A stretch of 64,000 bases of DNA from Pseudoalteromonas piratica (GCF_000788395.1 NZ_CP009888.1:3120001-3184000); one strand, 5' to 3'; shown: positions 9,196-19,820, counted from the first letter of the stretch. The notes: generated by a model from the letters alone, not told the origin. Numbers and translations: made by a program.

Positions 9196-10284
9196 CTACT
9201 CTTGCTCAGTTGCAAAAACCGGCTCAACTGTGTCACCAATGCGCACAAATCCCTGCCCTAAAGTAATGACATTTGCTTTATCACCGAGACCAGCCATCCA
9301 CACACCGGATGCTTCTGACTTCACCACATCAATTGGCGAGAACACAACTCGGTTCTCCTCATCAATTGTTTTTACGCCAATATTGCCCTCTTCATCAAGC
9401 GCCATAAATGCCGGGCTTAAATGAATCGCACTCACTTCATCATAAGTAATATCAAGTTGAGTAGAGAAACCAGCGCGATATTGCATATTGGGGTTATCAA
9501 ACGCGGCTTCAATTTTGAATGTATTAGTGTTGTCATCGGCAACCGATGCAATATAGCGAATTTTGCCAGGGTATGTTTTGTTGTTAATAAATAAAGCAGC
9601 GACTTCTTGCCCGACTTTCAGCCCTATCACTTCTTTTTGAGTGACGTTGGCACGCACAATCAGTGGATTTAAATCTGCCAATTCTAAAATTGGATCGCCA
9701 CGACCTACGTAATCGCCGAGTTCAACTAAGCGCTGATTGATCATGCCTGAAAATGGCGCGCGGATTTCTGTGCGCGCTAGCGATAACTTCAAGTTAGCTA
9801 AATTCGCCTTTGCTTGCTCAAGGCTTGCTTTTGCACGAGCGAGTGCAGATTGATCATTAAGTCCTTTTTGCTTAAGTTTCACCGCACCTTGGTACTCAAC
9901 TTCACTTTGCTCTAATGATGCTTTTGCTGCTGTAATTTGCTGCTCTAAATCAGATTTATCTAATTTAAGAATAACCTTGCCCTGCTCAACAAATTGGCCT
10001 TCTTTTACCAAAATTTCAATAATTTCGCCTTCTTGTCGCGCTGAAACTCGAGCAACTTTATTGGGTTCAGTGCGGCCGTAAAGTTGAAGTGTACGGTTTA
10101 CTGTATCGGCGTATAGGGTTTCAACTTTTACTTTTGCAACACGTTGCTCAGTTTGTTCTGTTGCTTGTTCATTGGCCTGTGACCCACCTGACATCATCCA
10201 TAGAATAATAAGAAGTGTAATAAAAACAGCGATAATATAAGGCTTTTCATTGAGTTGAATACTCAATTTTTTGAATAGGTGCAT
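9196..10284 (-). CDS. RND efflux periplasmic adaptor (membrane fusion protein)
   Basis: The 362-residue adaptor has an N-terminal membrane anchor at about 13-31 and a lipoyl half-motif (GEIIEILVKEGQFVEQGKVIL). An alpha-helical hairpin with Q/A/L-rich repeats (about 105-170) and the second lipoyl half (RAPFSGMINQRLVELGDYV) come next, before the beta-barrel domain. It would bridge the RND trimer and an outer-membrane channel. I start it at ATG 10284, because GGAG precedes that codon at good spacing. The frame can be extended five codons upstream to a TTG that lacks a ribosome site. It is first in a two-gene operon. Confidence 0.9.
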   Translation of the reverse strand: MHLFKKLSIQLNEKPYIIAVFITLLIILWMMSGGSQANEQATEQTEQRVAKVKVETLYADTVNRTLQLYGRTEPNKVARVSARQEGEIIEILVKEGQFVEQGKVILKLDKSDLEQQITAAKASLEQSEVEYQGAVKLKQKGLNDQSALARAKASLEQAKANLANLKLSLARTEIRAPFSGMINQRLVELGDYVGRGDPILELADLNPLIVRANVTQKEVIGLKVGQEVAALFINNKTYPGKIRYIASVADDNTNTFKIEAAFDNPNMQYRAGFSTQLDITYDEVSAIHLSPAFMALDEEGNIGVKTIDEENRVVFSPIDVVKSEASGVWMAGLGDKANVITLGQGFVRIGDTVEPVFATEQE

Positions 10285-10410
10285 TCCCTTCTCCAACAAA
10301 CTTAGGCAATATTTTCTAGTTTGATAATAATCTTTATCACGTTTAGATGTAAGTTAAAAAGTGTAACACCTTCGACATTTTTAGATAAATTTACGGCTGA
10401 TTTTTGAAAC

Positions 10411-10440
10411 AAAAAAAGCCACATAAAAGTGGCATTTTTA
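10411..10440 (-). terminator. Rho-independent terminator of erpA
   Basis: The stem GCCAC/GTGGC (10418-10422 and 10429-10433), extended by A/T pairs, is followed on the minus strand by seven T. It lies 25 bp beyond the erpA stop. Confidence 0.8.
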
Positions 10441-10464
10441 AAATAGGATAGTGCGTTTTGTAAA

Positions 10465-10803
10465 TTAAACGCTAAATGATGCCCCACAACCACATGTCGT
10501 TGTTGCATTTGGGTTATTTACAAAGAAACGAGAACCTTCTAGGCCTTCAGTGTAATCTACTTCACCGTCAACTAAGTATTGTAGACTCATTGGATCGACT
10601 ACTAACGTTACACCACTTTTTTCAATTTCTAAGTCACCTGGATTGGTTTTCTCATCGAATGTAAAACCATACTGGAAACCTGAACACCCACCACCAGTAA
10701 CATAAACACGTAGCTTTAATGCTGGGTTTTCTTCTTCCTCAATAAGCTGTTTAACTTTATCTGCAGCTTTGTCGCTAAATTTAATTGGTAATTGATCAGA
10801 CAT
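10465..10803 (-). CDS. erpA: Iron-sulfur cluster insertion protein ErpA
   Basis: The 112-residue A-type carrier is close to E. coli ErpA throughout. It has [18 protein letters not shown], the VDPMSLQYL segment and the C-terminal [12 protein letters not shown]. The three cluster ligands are Cys40, Cys104 and Cys106. ErpA delivers [Fe-S] clusters to apoproteins, including those of isoprenoid synthesis and respiration. I start at ATG 10803 because it aligns with the E. coli start (MSD). The frame continues four codons upstream to another ATG at 10815, which cannot be excluded. Confidence 0.93.
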   Translation of the reverse strand: MSDQLPIKFSDKAADKVKQLIEEEENPALKLRVYVTGGGCSGFQYGFTFDEKTNPGDLEIEKSGVTLVVDPMSLQYLVDGEVDYTEGLEGSRFFVNNPNATTTCGCGASFSV

Positions 10804-10901
10804 ACTTCGACCCATATATGTGAATGGTCGAATTATCTAATACCTGACCAATTTAATCAAGTTTAGTGCTATTCCCTTTGATGATATTTAAGTGGCTAAA
10901 C

Positions 10902-10926
10902 ATCTAACGCATTTATTGCGTTAGAT
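10902..10926. promoter_or_regulatory. Perfect inverted repeat between erpA and the ClC gene
   Basis: ATCTAACGCA (10902-10911) and TGCGTTAGAT (10917-10926) form a 10-bp palindrome around a five-base AT loop. It has no T tract, so it is not a typical terminator. It sits between two divergent genes and could be an operator. Confidence 0.4.
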
Positions 10927-10971
10927 CATTAACTATTGGGTAAATTATCTTATTTTTTATTGGCTATATGC

Positions 10972-10980
10972 TGTTATAAT
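10972..10980 (+). promoter_or_regulatory. Extended -10 promoter for the ClC gene
   Basis: TGTTATAAT is a perfect extended -10 (TG, one base, TATAAT). It would start transcription near 10987, about 34 bases before the gene. There is no good -35, which fits extended -10 promoters. Confidence 0.5.
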
Positions 10981-11020
10981 TACGTCATAATTAAGCCATT
11001 GAATTATCGACAACAAGCGC

Positions 11021-12727
11021 ATGACATTTAGCCAAAAAGTAACCAACAATTTGGCGGCCTTAAGAAGGGTCGTTGCTCGACCAAAATCGAGTATTCAATT
11101 AGCGTTACTAGGTGTATTGGCCGGTCTTGTGGCTGCAATGCTAATCATCATGTTTAGATTGGTTGTGTTAATAGGTCAAAGTGGCTTTGTTTCTGAATAT
11201 GACAACTTTACCCAGCTACCTGAAACCGACCGCCTTATTTTGCCAATTATTGCGGCCGTTTTTATTGCAACATTTGCCTACCTTACAGGTTTTAAGCACT
11301 ACCGCTTAGGCATCCCCTATGTGATTCACCGGATTAAACAGAATTACGGGCAGATGCCAATTTGGAATGCAGTGAACCAATTTGTTGGTGGTGCAATAGC
11401 ACTGATCAGCGGTTTTTCAGTTGGGCGAGAAGGCCCTTCAGTTCATATGGGTGCCGCCGGTGCAAGTGTCATCGCCAGCTACCTACATTTACCCTTTAAT
11501 GCAATGCGTACCCTAACAGGCTGTGGTGTTGCCGCAGGCATTTCTGCCTCATTTAATACTCCCCTTGCGGCAGTAATCTTTGTTATGGAAGTAGTACTAA
11601 GAGAATACAAAGTACATATTTTCGTACCTGTCATTCTGGCATCAGTAACCGGCGCCATCACAACCCAGTTTGTATTTGGTTCTGATTCTGAGCTTGCACT
11701 TATTACAGTAGAATCAATTCCACCTTGGCATTACCCATATTTAATTGTTTGCGGCATAGTTCTCGGGGCGGTTGCTTATGGTTTTAACAAAAACTTAATG
11801 CTTATAATTCGTACATTTAAAACGGTAAATATGTTCCCACGCTTAATTTTAGCAGGCATTATTACGGGTGCGATTGGCTACTTAGTGCCGCAAGCGATGG
11901 GCTCAGGAATGAGCGCAATTGATATTGCAGTGAGCTCACCAGAACAAGTGCAACTGCTTACCACCATTTTAATAGCAAAGTTATTAGCGACGTTATTTGC
12001 CTTAGGATTAGGTATTCCTGGCGGCATCATTGGCCCGGTTATTGGTCTCGGCGTTATATTAGGCTCATTAATGAGTTATTTTGCAGCCTTTATTAGCCCT
12101 GATGTTAATATAACAGGTACCTATGCGGTGCTTGGCATGGCAGGTTTACTTGCTGCCACATTAAATGCCCCGCTTGCTGCTCTAATGACCGTTATGGAGT
12201 TAACCGCTAGCCATACCATTATTGTACCCGCAATGTTGGTCATTGTGTCTGCCTACTTAACCGCACTACAAGGCTTTGGTAATCGCTCTATTTTCTTACA
12301 GCAGCTCGATTTTCAAGGTCTGAAATACCAAGTTTCCCCAGCAGTTGAAGCACTACAAAAAGTCGGTGTTATTGAGGAAATGAGTGATAAATTCAATTTA
12401 CTTTACAGTGATGATAAAGCGCTTATCGCTGAGTCACTTGATGCTGCAGATGCGCAAACACCACTGATAGTGTTTGATCAGGACAATGGCTATCGTCTAG
12501 CAGAATATGACTTAAACTTAACCGCGGAAGAAAGCGTTAAAATTCGTTATATTGAAATGCAAGGTGTGAGCAGCCAGTCAACTCTTGGTGATGCATTTGA
12601 AATACTTAGAGACAACCGTTCAGGTGTTATCTACGTATATGATCAACTCAAAGACAATGATATTTTAGGCATTATTCGCTGGGACGATATTCGCCAGATT
12701 TTAATGATCCGCAACGCACTGCTTTAG
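11021..12727 (+). CDS. ClC family chloride channel or H+/Cl- antiporter with C-terminal regulatory region
   Basis: The 568-residue membrane protein has the ClC selectivity signatures GREGPSVHMG (gating glutamate E137), GIPGGIIGPVIG and a GSG element (MGSGMSA). The gating glutamate is the residue that couples proton exchange in ClC antiporters. After the membrane domain, about 140 C-terminal residues (from 430) look like a weakly conserved pair of CBS-type units (STLGDAFEILRDNRSGVIYVYD, ILGIIRWDDIRQIL). E. coli ClcA lacks such a region. The stop is 12 bp from the hemJ-like gene, so they are probably cotranscribed. Confidence 0.9.
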   Translation: MTFSQKVTNNLAALRRVVARPKSSIQLALLGVLAGLVAAMLIIMFRLVVLIGQSGFVSEYDNFTQLPETDRLILPIIAAVFIATFAYLTGFKHYRLGIPYVIHRIKQNYGQMPIWNAVNQFVGGAIALISGFSVGREGPSVHMGAAGASVIASYLHLPFNAMRTLTGCGVAAGISASFNTPLAAVIFVMEVVLREYKVHIFVPVILASVTGAITTQFVFGSDSELALITVESIPPWHYPYLIVCGIVLGAVAYGFNKNLMLIIRTFKTVNMFPRLILAGIITGAIGYLVPQAMGSGMSAIDIAVSSPEQVQLLTTILIAKLLATLFALGLGIPGGIIGPVIGLGVILGSLMSYFAAFISPDVNITGTYAVLGMAGLLAATLNAPLAALMTVMELTASHTIIVPAMLVIVSAYLTALQGFGNRSIFLQQLDFQGLKYQVSPAVEALQKVGVIEEMSDKFNLLYSDDKALIAESLDAADAQTPLIVFDQDNGYRLAEYDLNLTAEESVKIRYIEMQGVSSQSTLGDAFEILRDNRSGVIYVYDQLKDNDILGIIRWDDIRQILMIRNALL

Positions 12728-12739
12728 GACATAACAATA

Positions 12740-13174
12740 ATGAACACCCTTTTACTCATTAAAGCGCTACATATCTTTTTTATGGTAGCTTGGTTTGCCG
12801 GCATATTTTACCTGCCTCGTTTATTTGTTTATCACGCAATGACTGAAGAGCGCAGTAATAGCGCCATGCTTAAAATTATGGAGCGACGCTTGCTGTTTTT
12901 TGTCACCCCATTTGCCGTTTTAACCGGTGTATTCGGCTTTGCCCTAATGCATATGTACGGCATGGAATGGGTAAGGCTTAGCATTTGGCTTCACATTAAA
13001 CTCAAGCTGGTGCTGCTGCTTTATATCTATCATGGCTATTGCTTTAAATTGCTGGCTGATTTTAAGCATGATAGAAACAAACGAAGCGATAGGTTTTATC
13101 GCATTTTCAATGAATTACCTGTTTTAATATTGCTAGCGATTGTGATCTTAGCAGTAATGAAACCAAGTTTTTAA
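12740..13174 (+). CDS. hemJ: HemJ-like protoporphyrinogen IX oxidase (UPF0093 family)
   Basis: The 144-residue membrane protein has about four hydrophobic helices. Family features are KALHIFFMVAWFAGIFYLPRLFVYH in the first helix (His11 and His32) and the lysine-containing HIKLKLVLLLYIYHGYC in the third. HemJ oxidises protoporphyrinogen IX to protoporphyrin IX in haem synthesis where HemG or HemY is absent. hemL, another haem-pathway gene, lies 1.1 kb downstream after pyrB. The gene follows the ClC gene by 12 bp. Confidence 0.85.
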   Translation: MNTLLLIKALHIFFMVAWFAGIFYLPRLFVYHAMTEERSNSAMLKIMERRLLFFVTPFAVLTGVFGFALMHMYGMEWVRLSIWLHIKLKLVLLLYIYHGYCFKLLADFKHDRNKRSDRFYRIFNELPVLILLAIVILAVMKPSF

Positions 13175-13222
13175 AAAATCTGCTATATTAGCGCCCGAAA
13201 ACAACTGCTCAGGACCTAAATC

Positions 13223-14239
13223 ATGTCAAACTTTGTTGGCCAACATATTCTGTCTGTAAATGAGTTAAACCGCGATGCGATTGAAACCATTTTCGATGTT
13301 GCTCGAAAAATGGAACCGTATGCGAAAAAGCAAAAACGCACTAAGGTACTTGAAGGTGCCATTCTTGCGAATTTATTTTTCGAGCCAAGCACGCGTACTC
13401 GTGTAAGTTTTGGTACAGCATTTAATTTACTCGGCGGACTCGTTCGTGAAACAACGGGAATGCAATCCTCTGCGCTAGCAAAAGGTGAGTCACTTTATGA
13501 TACTGCTCGCGTAATTTCATCATACGCTGATGCCGTTGCAATGCGTCATCCAGAAGCACATTCCGTTGCAGAATTTGCCAGTGGCTCAACCGTACCTGTA
13601 CTTAATGGCGGTGACGGTCCAAATGAACACCCGACCCAAGCACTGCTTGACTTATTAACTATTGATAAAGAGCTTGCTCGTTTTGATCGTAAAATCGACG
13701 GTATGCACATTGCCCTTGTAGGTGATTTAAAATATGGTCGCACTGTACATTCACTGTCAAAGCTTTTATGTCACTATAAAGATATCAAGTTTTCACTTGT
13801 TGCTCCTGATGGTTTACAAATGCCAGATTACATTGTTGATGCTGTCACCAATGCCGGTCACCAGATTGAGCTTGTTAACCAAATGGAAGGCAACCTTGCT
13901 GCCGACATTGTGTATCAAACACGTATTCAAGAAGAGCGCTTCCCATCTCAAGAAGAAGCAAATAAATACCGCGGTGGCTTCCGCATTAGCCAAGCGATTT
14001 ATGATGCTCACTGCAAACCAAACTCAGTATTGATGCACCCACTGCCGCGCGACAGCCGTGGTGATGCCAATGAGCTTGATAACGACTTAAACAGTAACGA
14101 TAACCTAGCGATTTTCCGTCAAGTACAAAATGGTGTACTGGTACGTATGGCGCTGTTTGCATTAACGCTAGGTGTTGACGGTCTCGTCGACAAATATGAA
14201 ACCGAAGTGCCATGGTTTAGCCGTAAGCAAAATACCTAA
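13223..14239 (+). CDS. pyrB: Aspartate carbamoyltransferase catalytic chain
   Basis: The 338-residue enzyme joins carbamoyl phosphate and aspartate in pyrimidine synthesis. The phosphate-binding loop FEPSTRTRVSF is at 53-63, SSALAKGES at 82-90 provides the mobile lysine K87, and HPTQALLD is at 136-143. HPLPR follows further on. It is longer than E. coli PyrB (311), mainly by a C-terminal extension. No pyrI regulatory-chain gene follows. A TATATT -10 element lies about 35 bases upstream, so the leader is too short for the UTP-sensing attenuator known in enteric pyrBI. Confidence 0.94.
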   Translation: MSNFVGQHILSVNELNRDAIETIFDVARKMEPYAKKQKRTKVLEGAILANLFFEPSTRTRVSFGTAFNLLGGLVRETTGMQSSALAKGESLYDTARVISSYADAVAMRHPEAHSVAEFASGSTVPVLNGGDGPNEHPTQALLDLLTIDKELARFDRKIDGMHIALVGDLKYGRTVHSLSKLLCHYKDIKFSLVAPDGLQMPDYIVDAVTNAGHQIELVNQMEGNLAADIVYQTRIQEERFPSQEEANKYRGGFRISQAIYDAHCKPNSVLMHPLPRDSRGDANELDNDLNSNDNLAIFRQVQNGVLVRMALFALTLGVDGLVDKYETEVPWFSRKQNT

Positions 14240-14257
14240 TCTTATTTGGAACAAATG

Positions 14258-15538
14258 ATGACAATTAGCCAAGATTTATTTGATAGAGCACAAGCTTCTA
14301 TCCCAGGTGGTGTGAACTCACCGGTGCGTGCATTTAATGGTGTAGGTGGTACACCACGGTTTATTACAAAAGCCGAAGGCGCATTTACCTATGACGCTGA
14401 CAATAACAAGTATATTGACTATGTTGGTTCTTGGGGACCAATGATTTTAGGCCACAATCACAGCGCGATTAAGCAAGCTGTATTGGAAGCTGTAGAAAAC
14501 GGTTTAAGCTACGGTGCTCCCACTGAAACTGAAATCCTAATGGCCGAAAAAGTAAAAGCACTTGTGCCATCAATCGAAAAAGTGCGCATGGTAAGTTCGG
14601 GTACCGAAGCAACCATGAGTGCTATTCGTCTTGCCCGTGGTTTTACCGGCAAAGATAAAATCTTAAAGTTTGAAGGCTGTTACCATGGTCACGCTGATTC
14701 ACTACTGGTAAAAGCAGGTTCTGGTGCACTGACCATGGGCGTGCCGAACTCACCGGGTATTCCTGAAGATTTTGCCAAGCATACGCTGACTGTATCGTTT
14801 AACAAACTTGATGAAGTAAAAGAGATCTTCGCAAAATTCGGTGAGGATATCGCGTGTATCATCGTTGAACCTGTTGCAGGTAACATGAACTGCATCCCAC
14901 CCGTTGCTGGCTTCTTAGAAGGGTTACGTGCTATCTGTGATGAGTACAAATCAGTGCTTATTTTTGATGAAGTAATGACTGGTTTCCGCGTTGCAAAAGG
15001 CGGTGCACAAGCGTATTACAACATTACACCTGATTTAACCTGTTTAGGTAAAGTGATTGGTGGCGGTATGCCGGTAGGTGCATTTGGTGGTAAAACTGAA
15101 ATCATGGATTACATCGCACCTGTTGGCCCAGTATATCAAGCAGGTACGCTTTCAGGTAATCCAATTGCCATGGCAGCAGGCTTAAAAGCCCTTGAGCTGC
15201 TAGATATTGACGGTCTTCATGATGAATTAGAAGCAAAAAGTAAGCGTATTTGTGAAGGCTTTAAAGCTGCTGCTGAAAAAGCAGGCATTCCGCTTACCAC
15301 CAACTACGCTGGCGGCATGTATGGTTTCTTCTTTACATCTGAAGAAACAGTAACCACTTACCAGCAAGCGACAGAATGTGACTTAGAACGCTTTAAAAAG
15401 TTCTTCCACTTAATGCTTGATGAAGGCGTATACCTTGCGCCAAGTGCTTTTGAAGCTGGCTTTGTGTCAACCGCACATGGTGATGCTGAAATTGACGCTA
15501 CCATTGCAGCTGCAGAGCGCGCATTCGCTAAACTGTAA
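14258..15538 (+). CDS. hemL: Glutamate-1-semialdehyde 2,1-aminomutase
   Basis: The 426-residue PLP enzyme makes 5-aminolevulinate from glutamate-1-semialdehyde. It contains [34 protein letters not shown] and the PLP lysine in [17 protein letters not shown]. With the start at ATG 14258 the PLP lysine is residue 265 and the N-terminus aligns with E. coli HemL without gaps. GGA lies seven bases upstream. An adjacent ATG at 14255 and a TTG at 14246 are less likely starts. A strong terminator follows. Confidence 0.95.
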   Translation: MTISQDLFDRAQASIPGGVNSPVRAFNGVGGTPRFITKAEGAFTYDADNNKYIDYVGSWGPMILGHNHSAIKQAVLEAVENGLSYGAPTETEILMAEKVKALVPSIEKVRMVSSGTEATMSAIRLARGFTGKDKILKFEGCYHGHADSLLVKAGSGALTMGVPNSPGIPEDFAKHTLTVSFNKLDEVKEIFAKFGEDIACIIVEPVAGNMNCIPPVAGFLEGLRAICDEYKSVLIFDEVMTGFRVAKGGAQAYYNITPDLTCLGKVIGGGMPVGAFGGKTEIMDYIAPVGPVYQAGTLSGNPIAMAAGLKALELLDIDGLHDELEAKSKRICEGFKAAAEKAGIPLTTNYAGGMYGFFFTSEETVTTYQQATECDLERFKKFFHLMLDEGVYLAPSAFEAGFVSTAHGDAEIDATIAAAERAFAKL

Positions 15539-15564
15539 GCTGAGTAAAAGTATTGAATAAACTA

Positions 15565-15590
15565 AACCACGCAAATGCGTGGTTTTTTTT
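15565..15590 (+). terminator. Rho-independent terminator of hemL
   Basis: The stem AACCACGC/GCGTGGTT with loop AAAT is followed by a run of eight or more T. It separates hemL from the chemoreceptor gene. Confidence 0.92.
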
Positions 15591-15662
15591 GAACAAAAAA
15601 AGGCAAAAACCCGTTCTTATTATAAACTTATACCACTGCGCTACTTAACAGGACCTGAGTTT

Positions 15663-17492
15663 ATGCCACAACCCAATGCCTTTCTTCTTCCCGCTGTCAG
15701 TTTAATGGGAAAATTAAACTACTCTAAAAAAATTGTTGTGGTGGTATGTGTTTTACTGATCCCTTTGGCAATCAGTTTGATTTTTTTAAATGTGCAATTG
15801 AATAATCAGATAACACAGCATCAAAGAGAATTAACCGGGCTGAAGAATTATGTGCCTTTATTACAAGCAGTAACGGATAATGATCTTAGTAAAGTAGTCC
15901 CCAACGACTTTAATATATCAACAGACAACGTTATAGATTCCCTTAATAAAATTTCGATAAAAAGTCATCTTGCCACTGATAACGACTTAGCAAGCAACTT
16001 TTTAAATCGCACCATTGTGGATGACTTTCCATTACTTGTTGCAAACTTTTATGCTGTAAAAGAAGCTACTGATACTGTTATAAGTAGTGGTAGCTTTACC
16101 CCGGATACATTTATTCAGCTGTCCAATCAAAATAAAGCGCTGCCAAATTTTATTAGTAATCTTGAAAGTAAAGTGATGGTTGCAATGACTCATCACGCAC
16201 CAACCAAAATTACTTTACAAAGTACTGTTGATGACACCAAAAGATCTCTGCTCAACTATCATAAAGTAATTAAGCAACAAGTACTCGACCCCGACTCCAT
16301 CGCACTATCGCGCTCGCAATTTACCGAGCTTAATAGCAACACCATCGCCAGCTTAGAAAACTTCACAAATACACTACTACCACATTTAACACAAAAAGTA
16401 AGTCAGCAGATGGCCGACGCGAAATTTATTCGTAATAGTGTGCTCGCTGCTTCAATTATTTTTATAGTGTTAGCACTTTATTTAGTCGCAGGTTTTTATT
16501 TTGCTGTGGTCCGTACCCTCTCTCGACTATCAAGCACTGTGAGTGAAGCAGCGAGTGGCTCGCTGAATATTGAGGTAAATCTCGAAAGCGATGATGAGTT
16601 AGCGGCAATTGGCCACCAAATTAATTTTATGTTGAAACAATTTGCTGAGCTCGTTGAACAATCACAGCACGCGGCACTCGAACTTAATCAAGCGACGACC
16701 TTATTAGCAGACGCAAGTGATGCAAGCCGTCAAGATGCAATTCAACAAGAGCAAAAAATAGCTGAAATTTCAAGCCAACTGAGTGACATGAGTAGTTCTG
16801 CACAAGCTGTTGAACAACAAGCCACTGATGCACAAACCTTAGCAAAAGAAGCAAGTATTCATGTGCAGCAAGGCAGCCAAAATACCCTCAATTTAAGCCA
16901 ACATATGGCAGAACTACAATTGGATTTTAAACAGAGCCAAGCAGCCCTCAATAAGCTTGCTGAAGACACCCAGAACATCAGTAATGTTAGCGTCGCAATC
17001 AGTGAAATAGCTGATCAAACTAACTTACTTGCACTTAATGCTGCGATTGAAGCTGCCCGTGCAGGTGAACAAGGCAGAGGTTTTGCGGTAGTAGCAGACG
17101 AAGTAAGAACCCTTGCTGCTCGTACCCAACAACAAACGCAAGAAATTCACACCATTGTCAGTACCTTACAGGTGGCTGCGCAAGATACCCAAAACAAAAT
17201 GCAAAACAGCGTAGATAAAATGGAACTGGGTGTTGAACAAGCTAATCAAACACGTGATATTCTGGCCGATGCAGAGCAAGATATGCAGTCAATCGATCGC
17301 TCTGGTGCGGCAATCATGGATCAAGCAAGCTTGCAAACCAGTAGCACATTAAATGTGGTGACTCGCAGCGATGAAATCAGCCAATTAGCACAGCATAGCT
17401 TAAGTTCGGCCCAAAGCACTGCATCTGAAGCAAATCACATTTTACAAATTGCCAATAAACTAAAACAGTCTCTGGGACAATTTAAGCTCTAA
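15663..17492 (+). CDS. Methyl-accepting chemotaxis protein
   Basis: The 609-residue chemoreceptor has TM1 at about 18-40, a periplasmic sensor of roughly 220 residues and TM2 at about 260-285. A HAMP domain and a long coiled-coil signalling domain follow. The conserved hairpin tip is at about 447-482 ([34 protein letters not shown]). The sensor is mainly helical and matches no ligand class I can name. There is no C-terminal receptor-tether pentapeptide. I start at ATG 15663, which has AGGA nine bases upstream. The frame extends back to a GTG inside the hemL terminator, which cannot be the real start. Confidence 0.92.
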   Translation: MPQPNAFLLPAVSLMGKLNYSKKIVVVVCVLLIPLAISLIFLNVQLNNQITQHQRELTGLKNYVPLLQAVTDNDLSKVVPNDFNISTDNVIDSLNKISIKSHLATDNDLASNFLNRTIVDDFPLLVANFYAVKEATDTVISSGSFTPDTFIQLSNQNKALPNFISNLESKVMVAMTHHAPTKITLQSTVDDTKRSLLNYHKVIKQQVLDPDSIALSRSQFTELNSNTIASLENFTNTLLPHLTQKVSQQMADAKFIRNSVLAASIIFIVLALYLVAGFYFAVVRTLSRLSSTVSEAASGSLNIEVNLESDDELAAIGHQINFMLKQFAELVEQSQHAALELNQATTLLADASDASRQDAIQQEQKIAEISSQLSDMSSSAQAVEQQATDAQTLAKEASIHVQQGSQNTLNLSQHMAELQLDFKQSQAALNKLAEDTQNISNVSVAISEIADQTNLLALNAAIEAARAGEQGRGFAVVADEVRTLAARTQQQTQEIHTIVSTLQVAAQDTQNKMQNSVDKMELGVEQANQTRDILADAEQDMQSIDRSGAAIMDQASLQTSSTLNVVTRSDEISQLAQHSLSSAQSTASEANHILQIANKLKQSLGQFKL

Positions 17493-17507
17493 TTCACAGA
17501 TAACGCA

Positions 17508-19820
17508 CTACTGACAACGCGGTCGTGCGTCAAACTGTTCCGCTGGTATTGGTAATTTAAGTACCGTGCCACAACCCGGTGGAGCCTGTTTACCTGTTTC
17601 GGTATTCACAAATGCCCACTTAATTGATGGCGGCCTTGGTGTCGCAATTGATTCAGGGTTAAGCTGTCTTAAATAACGAATATACAGTTCAAGTGCCCCT
17701 ACACTTCCGGTGAGTTTGGTCGGTTTATTATCATCACGCCCAACCCAAGTAACCGTTACCGTATTCTGATCAAACCCAGCATACCAGCTATCACGCAAGT
17801 TGTTGGTTGAGCCCGTTTTACCCGCTAGCTGAATGGTTGGAAAATGCAATTTCAAGCGTTTTGCAGTTCCTTCTCGAGTCACTTTTTGCATAGCGTATTT
17901 AGTCATATAACTAGTCGCAGGTGAAAAACGCCTTTGGGGTTTACTTTGATGTTGATAGATTAATTCGCCTACTGCGTTGGTGATCGCAGCAACAGAGGTA
18001 ATTTTGCGATAATCACCATCAAAGGCAATCGTAGAGTACATTTGTGCGACATCGATTGGCGATAACTCTTGTGCACCTAACAATAAGGATGGATACTGAT
18101 TTATCGTCTGATCTATTCCCAAACGTTTAATTGATTGCGTCACCGCTGGTAACCCAAGATCTAAACCAACTGCCACAGCTGGCAGATTGACACTCTTGCT
18201 GAACGCTTGGTAAAGCGGCATTTTACCACGGAATTTTTGGTCGAAATTAGACGGCGACCAAGTATGACCAGACTCGTTGCTAATTTCCATCGGTTCATCA
18301 TCAACTAAACTGCCTAACGTATATTTACCTGATTCGAATGCTGTCATATAAATTGCTGGTTTAATTAACGAACCGATATTTCGTTTGGTATCTAACGCGC
18401 GATTAAAACCATTAAAGTCACTATCGCGAGCACCAACTAAAGCTGACACCCCACCGTATTTAACATTTACTGACAACATTGCAGCTTCAAGTTTGGCAGT
18501 CGACTTTAAGCGCTCTAAATAGGGTAAACAACTCTCAAACGAGCTTTCCATCGCTGCTTGTTTTTGTAAATCAAAGTACGTAAATACACGCACACCCGCG
18601 TCAATTGTATCTTTTGAATTCAGAATATCTTTTAGTTCACGGCGTACCAAATCCATATAACCAGGATGCTGGTTGATATCAAATCGCGACAATGGCTCAA
18701 TTTTAATATCACGAGCAAGTGCAAGTTTATAACTCTTAGTTGAAATTAAGCCATTTTCAGCCATTAAACGCAGCACTAAATCACGCCTTTCCATTGTGCG
18801 CTCTTTAAAGCGGCGCGGATTGTAGTAACTCGGCCCTTTAACCATCGCAACTAATAAGGCAACTTGGTCATACTCAATTTCATTTAATGGTTTACCAAAA
18901 TAAAATTCACTGGCCAAGCCAAAGCCATGTACTCCCTGAGAACGTGATTGCCCAAGGTATACTTCGTTTAAATACGCTTCTAAAATTTCATCTTTGCTGT
19001 ATCTGAAATCTAAAGTCAAAGCAATTAACGCCTCATTAATCTTACGTGTCAGAGTACGTTCACGACTTAAATAGAAGTTTTTAGCCAACTGCTGAGTCAG
19101 TGTACTACCACCTTGTACAGTCCGCCCTGCGCGAATATTAGCGACAAGCGCGCGCACAATTGACCAAACTGACACGCCGTGATGTTGATAAAAATCACGG
19201 TCTTCAACCAGCAGTAAGGTTTCTTGTACTACTTTGGGAATATTGCTTAGCGGTACAAATTCTCGATCTTGTTTGGTTTCATTTGCCAAACGCGCCAATT
19301 GCACTGGCTCTAAGCGCGCCATAGTAAGGTTTTCACCTTGTTCGCCTTTAATGGCTGCAAGCTTTTTCGGGCCAAATATCAGGTCAAAACCTGTTTGCTG
19401 CTCAACACCATCATAAAATTCAAAGGCGCGACGATAAATACGAATTGAGTTTCCTTTGATCACATATTGGCCAGTATTATTGATACGGTTAACTTCTGAA
19501 TAGTTAAGACGCTGCAGTTCCCATATCACTTCATCTTTAGATAGATATTGCCCGGGATAAAACGTCATTGCACGGGCATAGATTTGCGCAGGCAATTGCC
19601 ACTTGTTGCCTTCAAACTTGCGACTTATTTTGCTGTCTAAATAAATCAAATAAAGTGCTAACGCTACACACAAGCCAATGCCAAGCTTGAACGAGAAAAT
19701 AGCAGCACGCTTTAAAAAACTAGGTTTTTTAGGCGCTTTTCCTTTTCTTTTGGTACTCGCTTTACGTTTTTTAGTCGATTTTGAGGCTGTCGTTTTAGCT
19801 GGTTTCTTTTTATCTGTCAT
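17508..19820 (-). CDS. mrcB: Penicillin-binding protein 1B, bifunctional glycosyltransferase/transpeptidase
   Basis: The 770-residue protein has a very basic cytoplasmic tail (1-36), one TM helix (about 42-64) and a UB2H-like domain. The GT51 glycosyltransferase domain follows, with catalytic E206 in VEDRDFYQHHGV and GGSTLTQQLAKN. The transpeptidase domain has Ser484 in GSLIKP, the SVN triad and KTGST. It polymerises and crosslinks peptidoglycan. The UB2H region is the docking site of the lipoprotein activator LpoB in E. coli. It converges on the chemoreceptor gene with 15 bp between stops. Confidence 0.95.
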   Translation of the reverse strand: MTDKKKPAKTTASKSTKKRKASTKRKGKAPKKPSFLKRAAIFSFKLGIGLCVALALYLIYLDSKISRKFEGNKWQLPAQIYARAMTFYPGQYLSKDEVIWELQRLNYSEVNRINNTGQYVIKGNSIRIYRRAFEFYDGVEQQTGFDLIFGPKKLAAIKGEQGENLTMARLEPVQLARLANETKQDREFVPLSNIPKVVQETLLLVEDRDFYQHHGVSVWSIVRALVANIRAGRTVQGGSTLTQQLAKNFYLSRERTLTRKINEALIALTLDFRYSKDEILEAYLNEVYLGQSRSQGVHGFGLASEFYFGKPLNEIEYDQVALLVAMVKGPSYYNPRRFKERTMERRDLVLRLMAENGLISTKSYKLALARDIKIEPLSRFDINQHPGYMDLVRRELKDILNSKDTIDAGVRVFTYFDLQKQAAMESSFESCLPYLERLKSTAKLEAAMLSVNVKYGGVSALVGARDSDFNGFNRALDTKRNIGSLIKPAIYMTAFESGKYTLGSLVDDEPMEISNESGHTWSPSNFDQKFRGKMPLYQAFSKSVNLPAVAVGLDLGLPAVTQSIKRLGIDQTINQYPSLLLGAQELSPIDVAQMYSTIAFDGDYRKITSVAAITNAVGELIYQHQSKPQRRFSPATSYMTKYAMQKVTREGTAKRLKLHFPTIQLAGKTGSTNNLRDSWYAGFDQNTVTVTWVGRDDNKPTKLTGSVGALELYIRYLRQLNPESIATPRPPSIKWAFVNTETGKQAPPGCGTVLKLPIPAEQFDARPRCQ

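Noticed and set aside
13175..13222. UTP-sensing attenuator in front of pyrB
   Set aside because: The leader after the likely -10 is too short for a leader peptide and terminator.
14246..14257. TTG start for hemL
   Set aside because: The ribosome site GGA lies inside this extension, and ATG 14258 aligns exactly with E. coli HemL.
15579..15662. Longer start for the chemoreceptor gene
   Set aside because: The first codon would be a GTG inside the hemL terminator stem; ATG 15663 has a good ribosome site.
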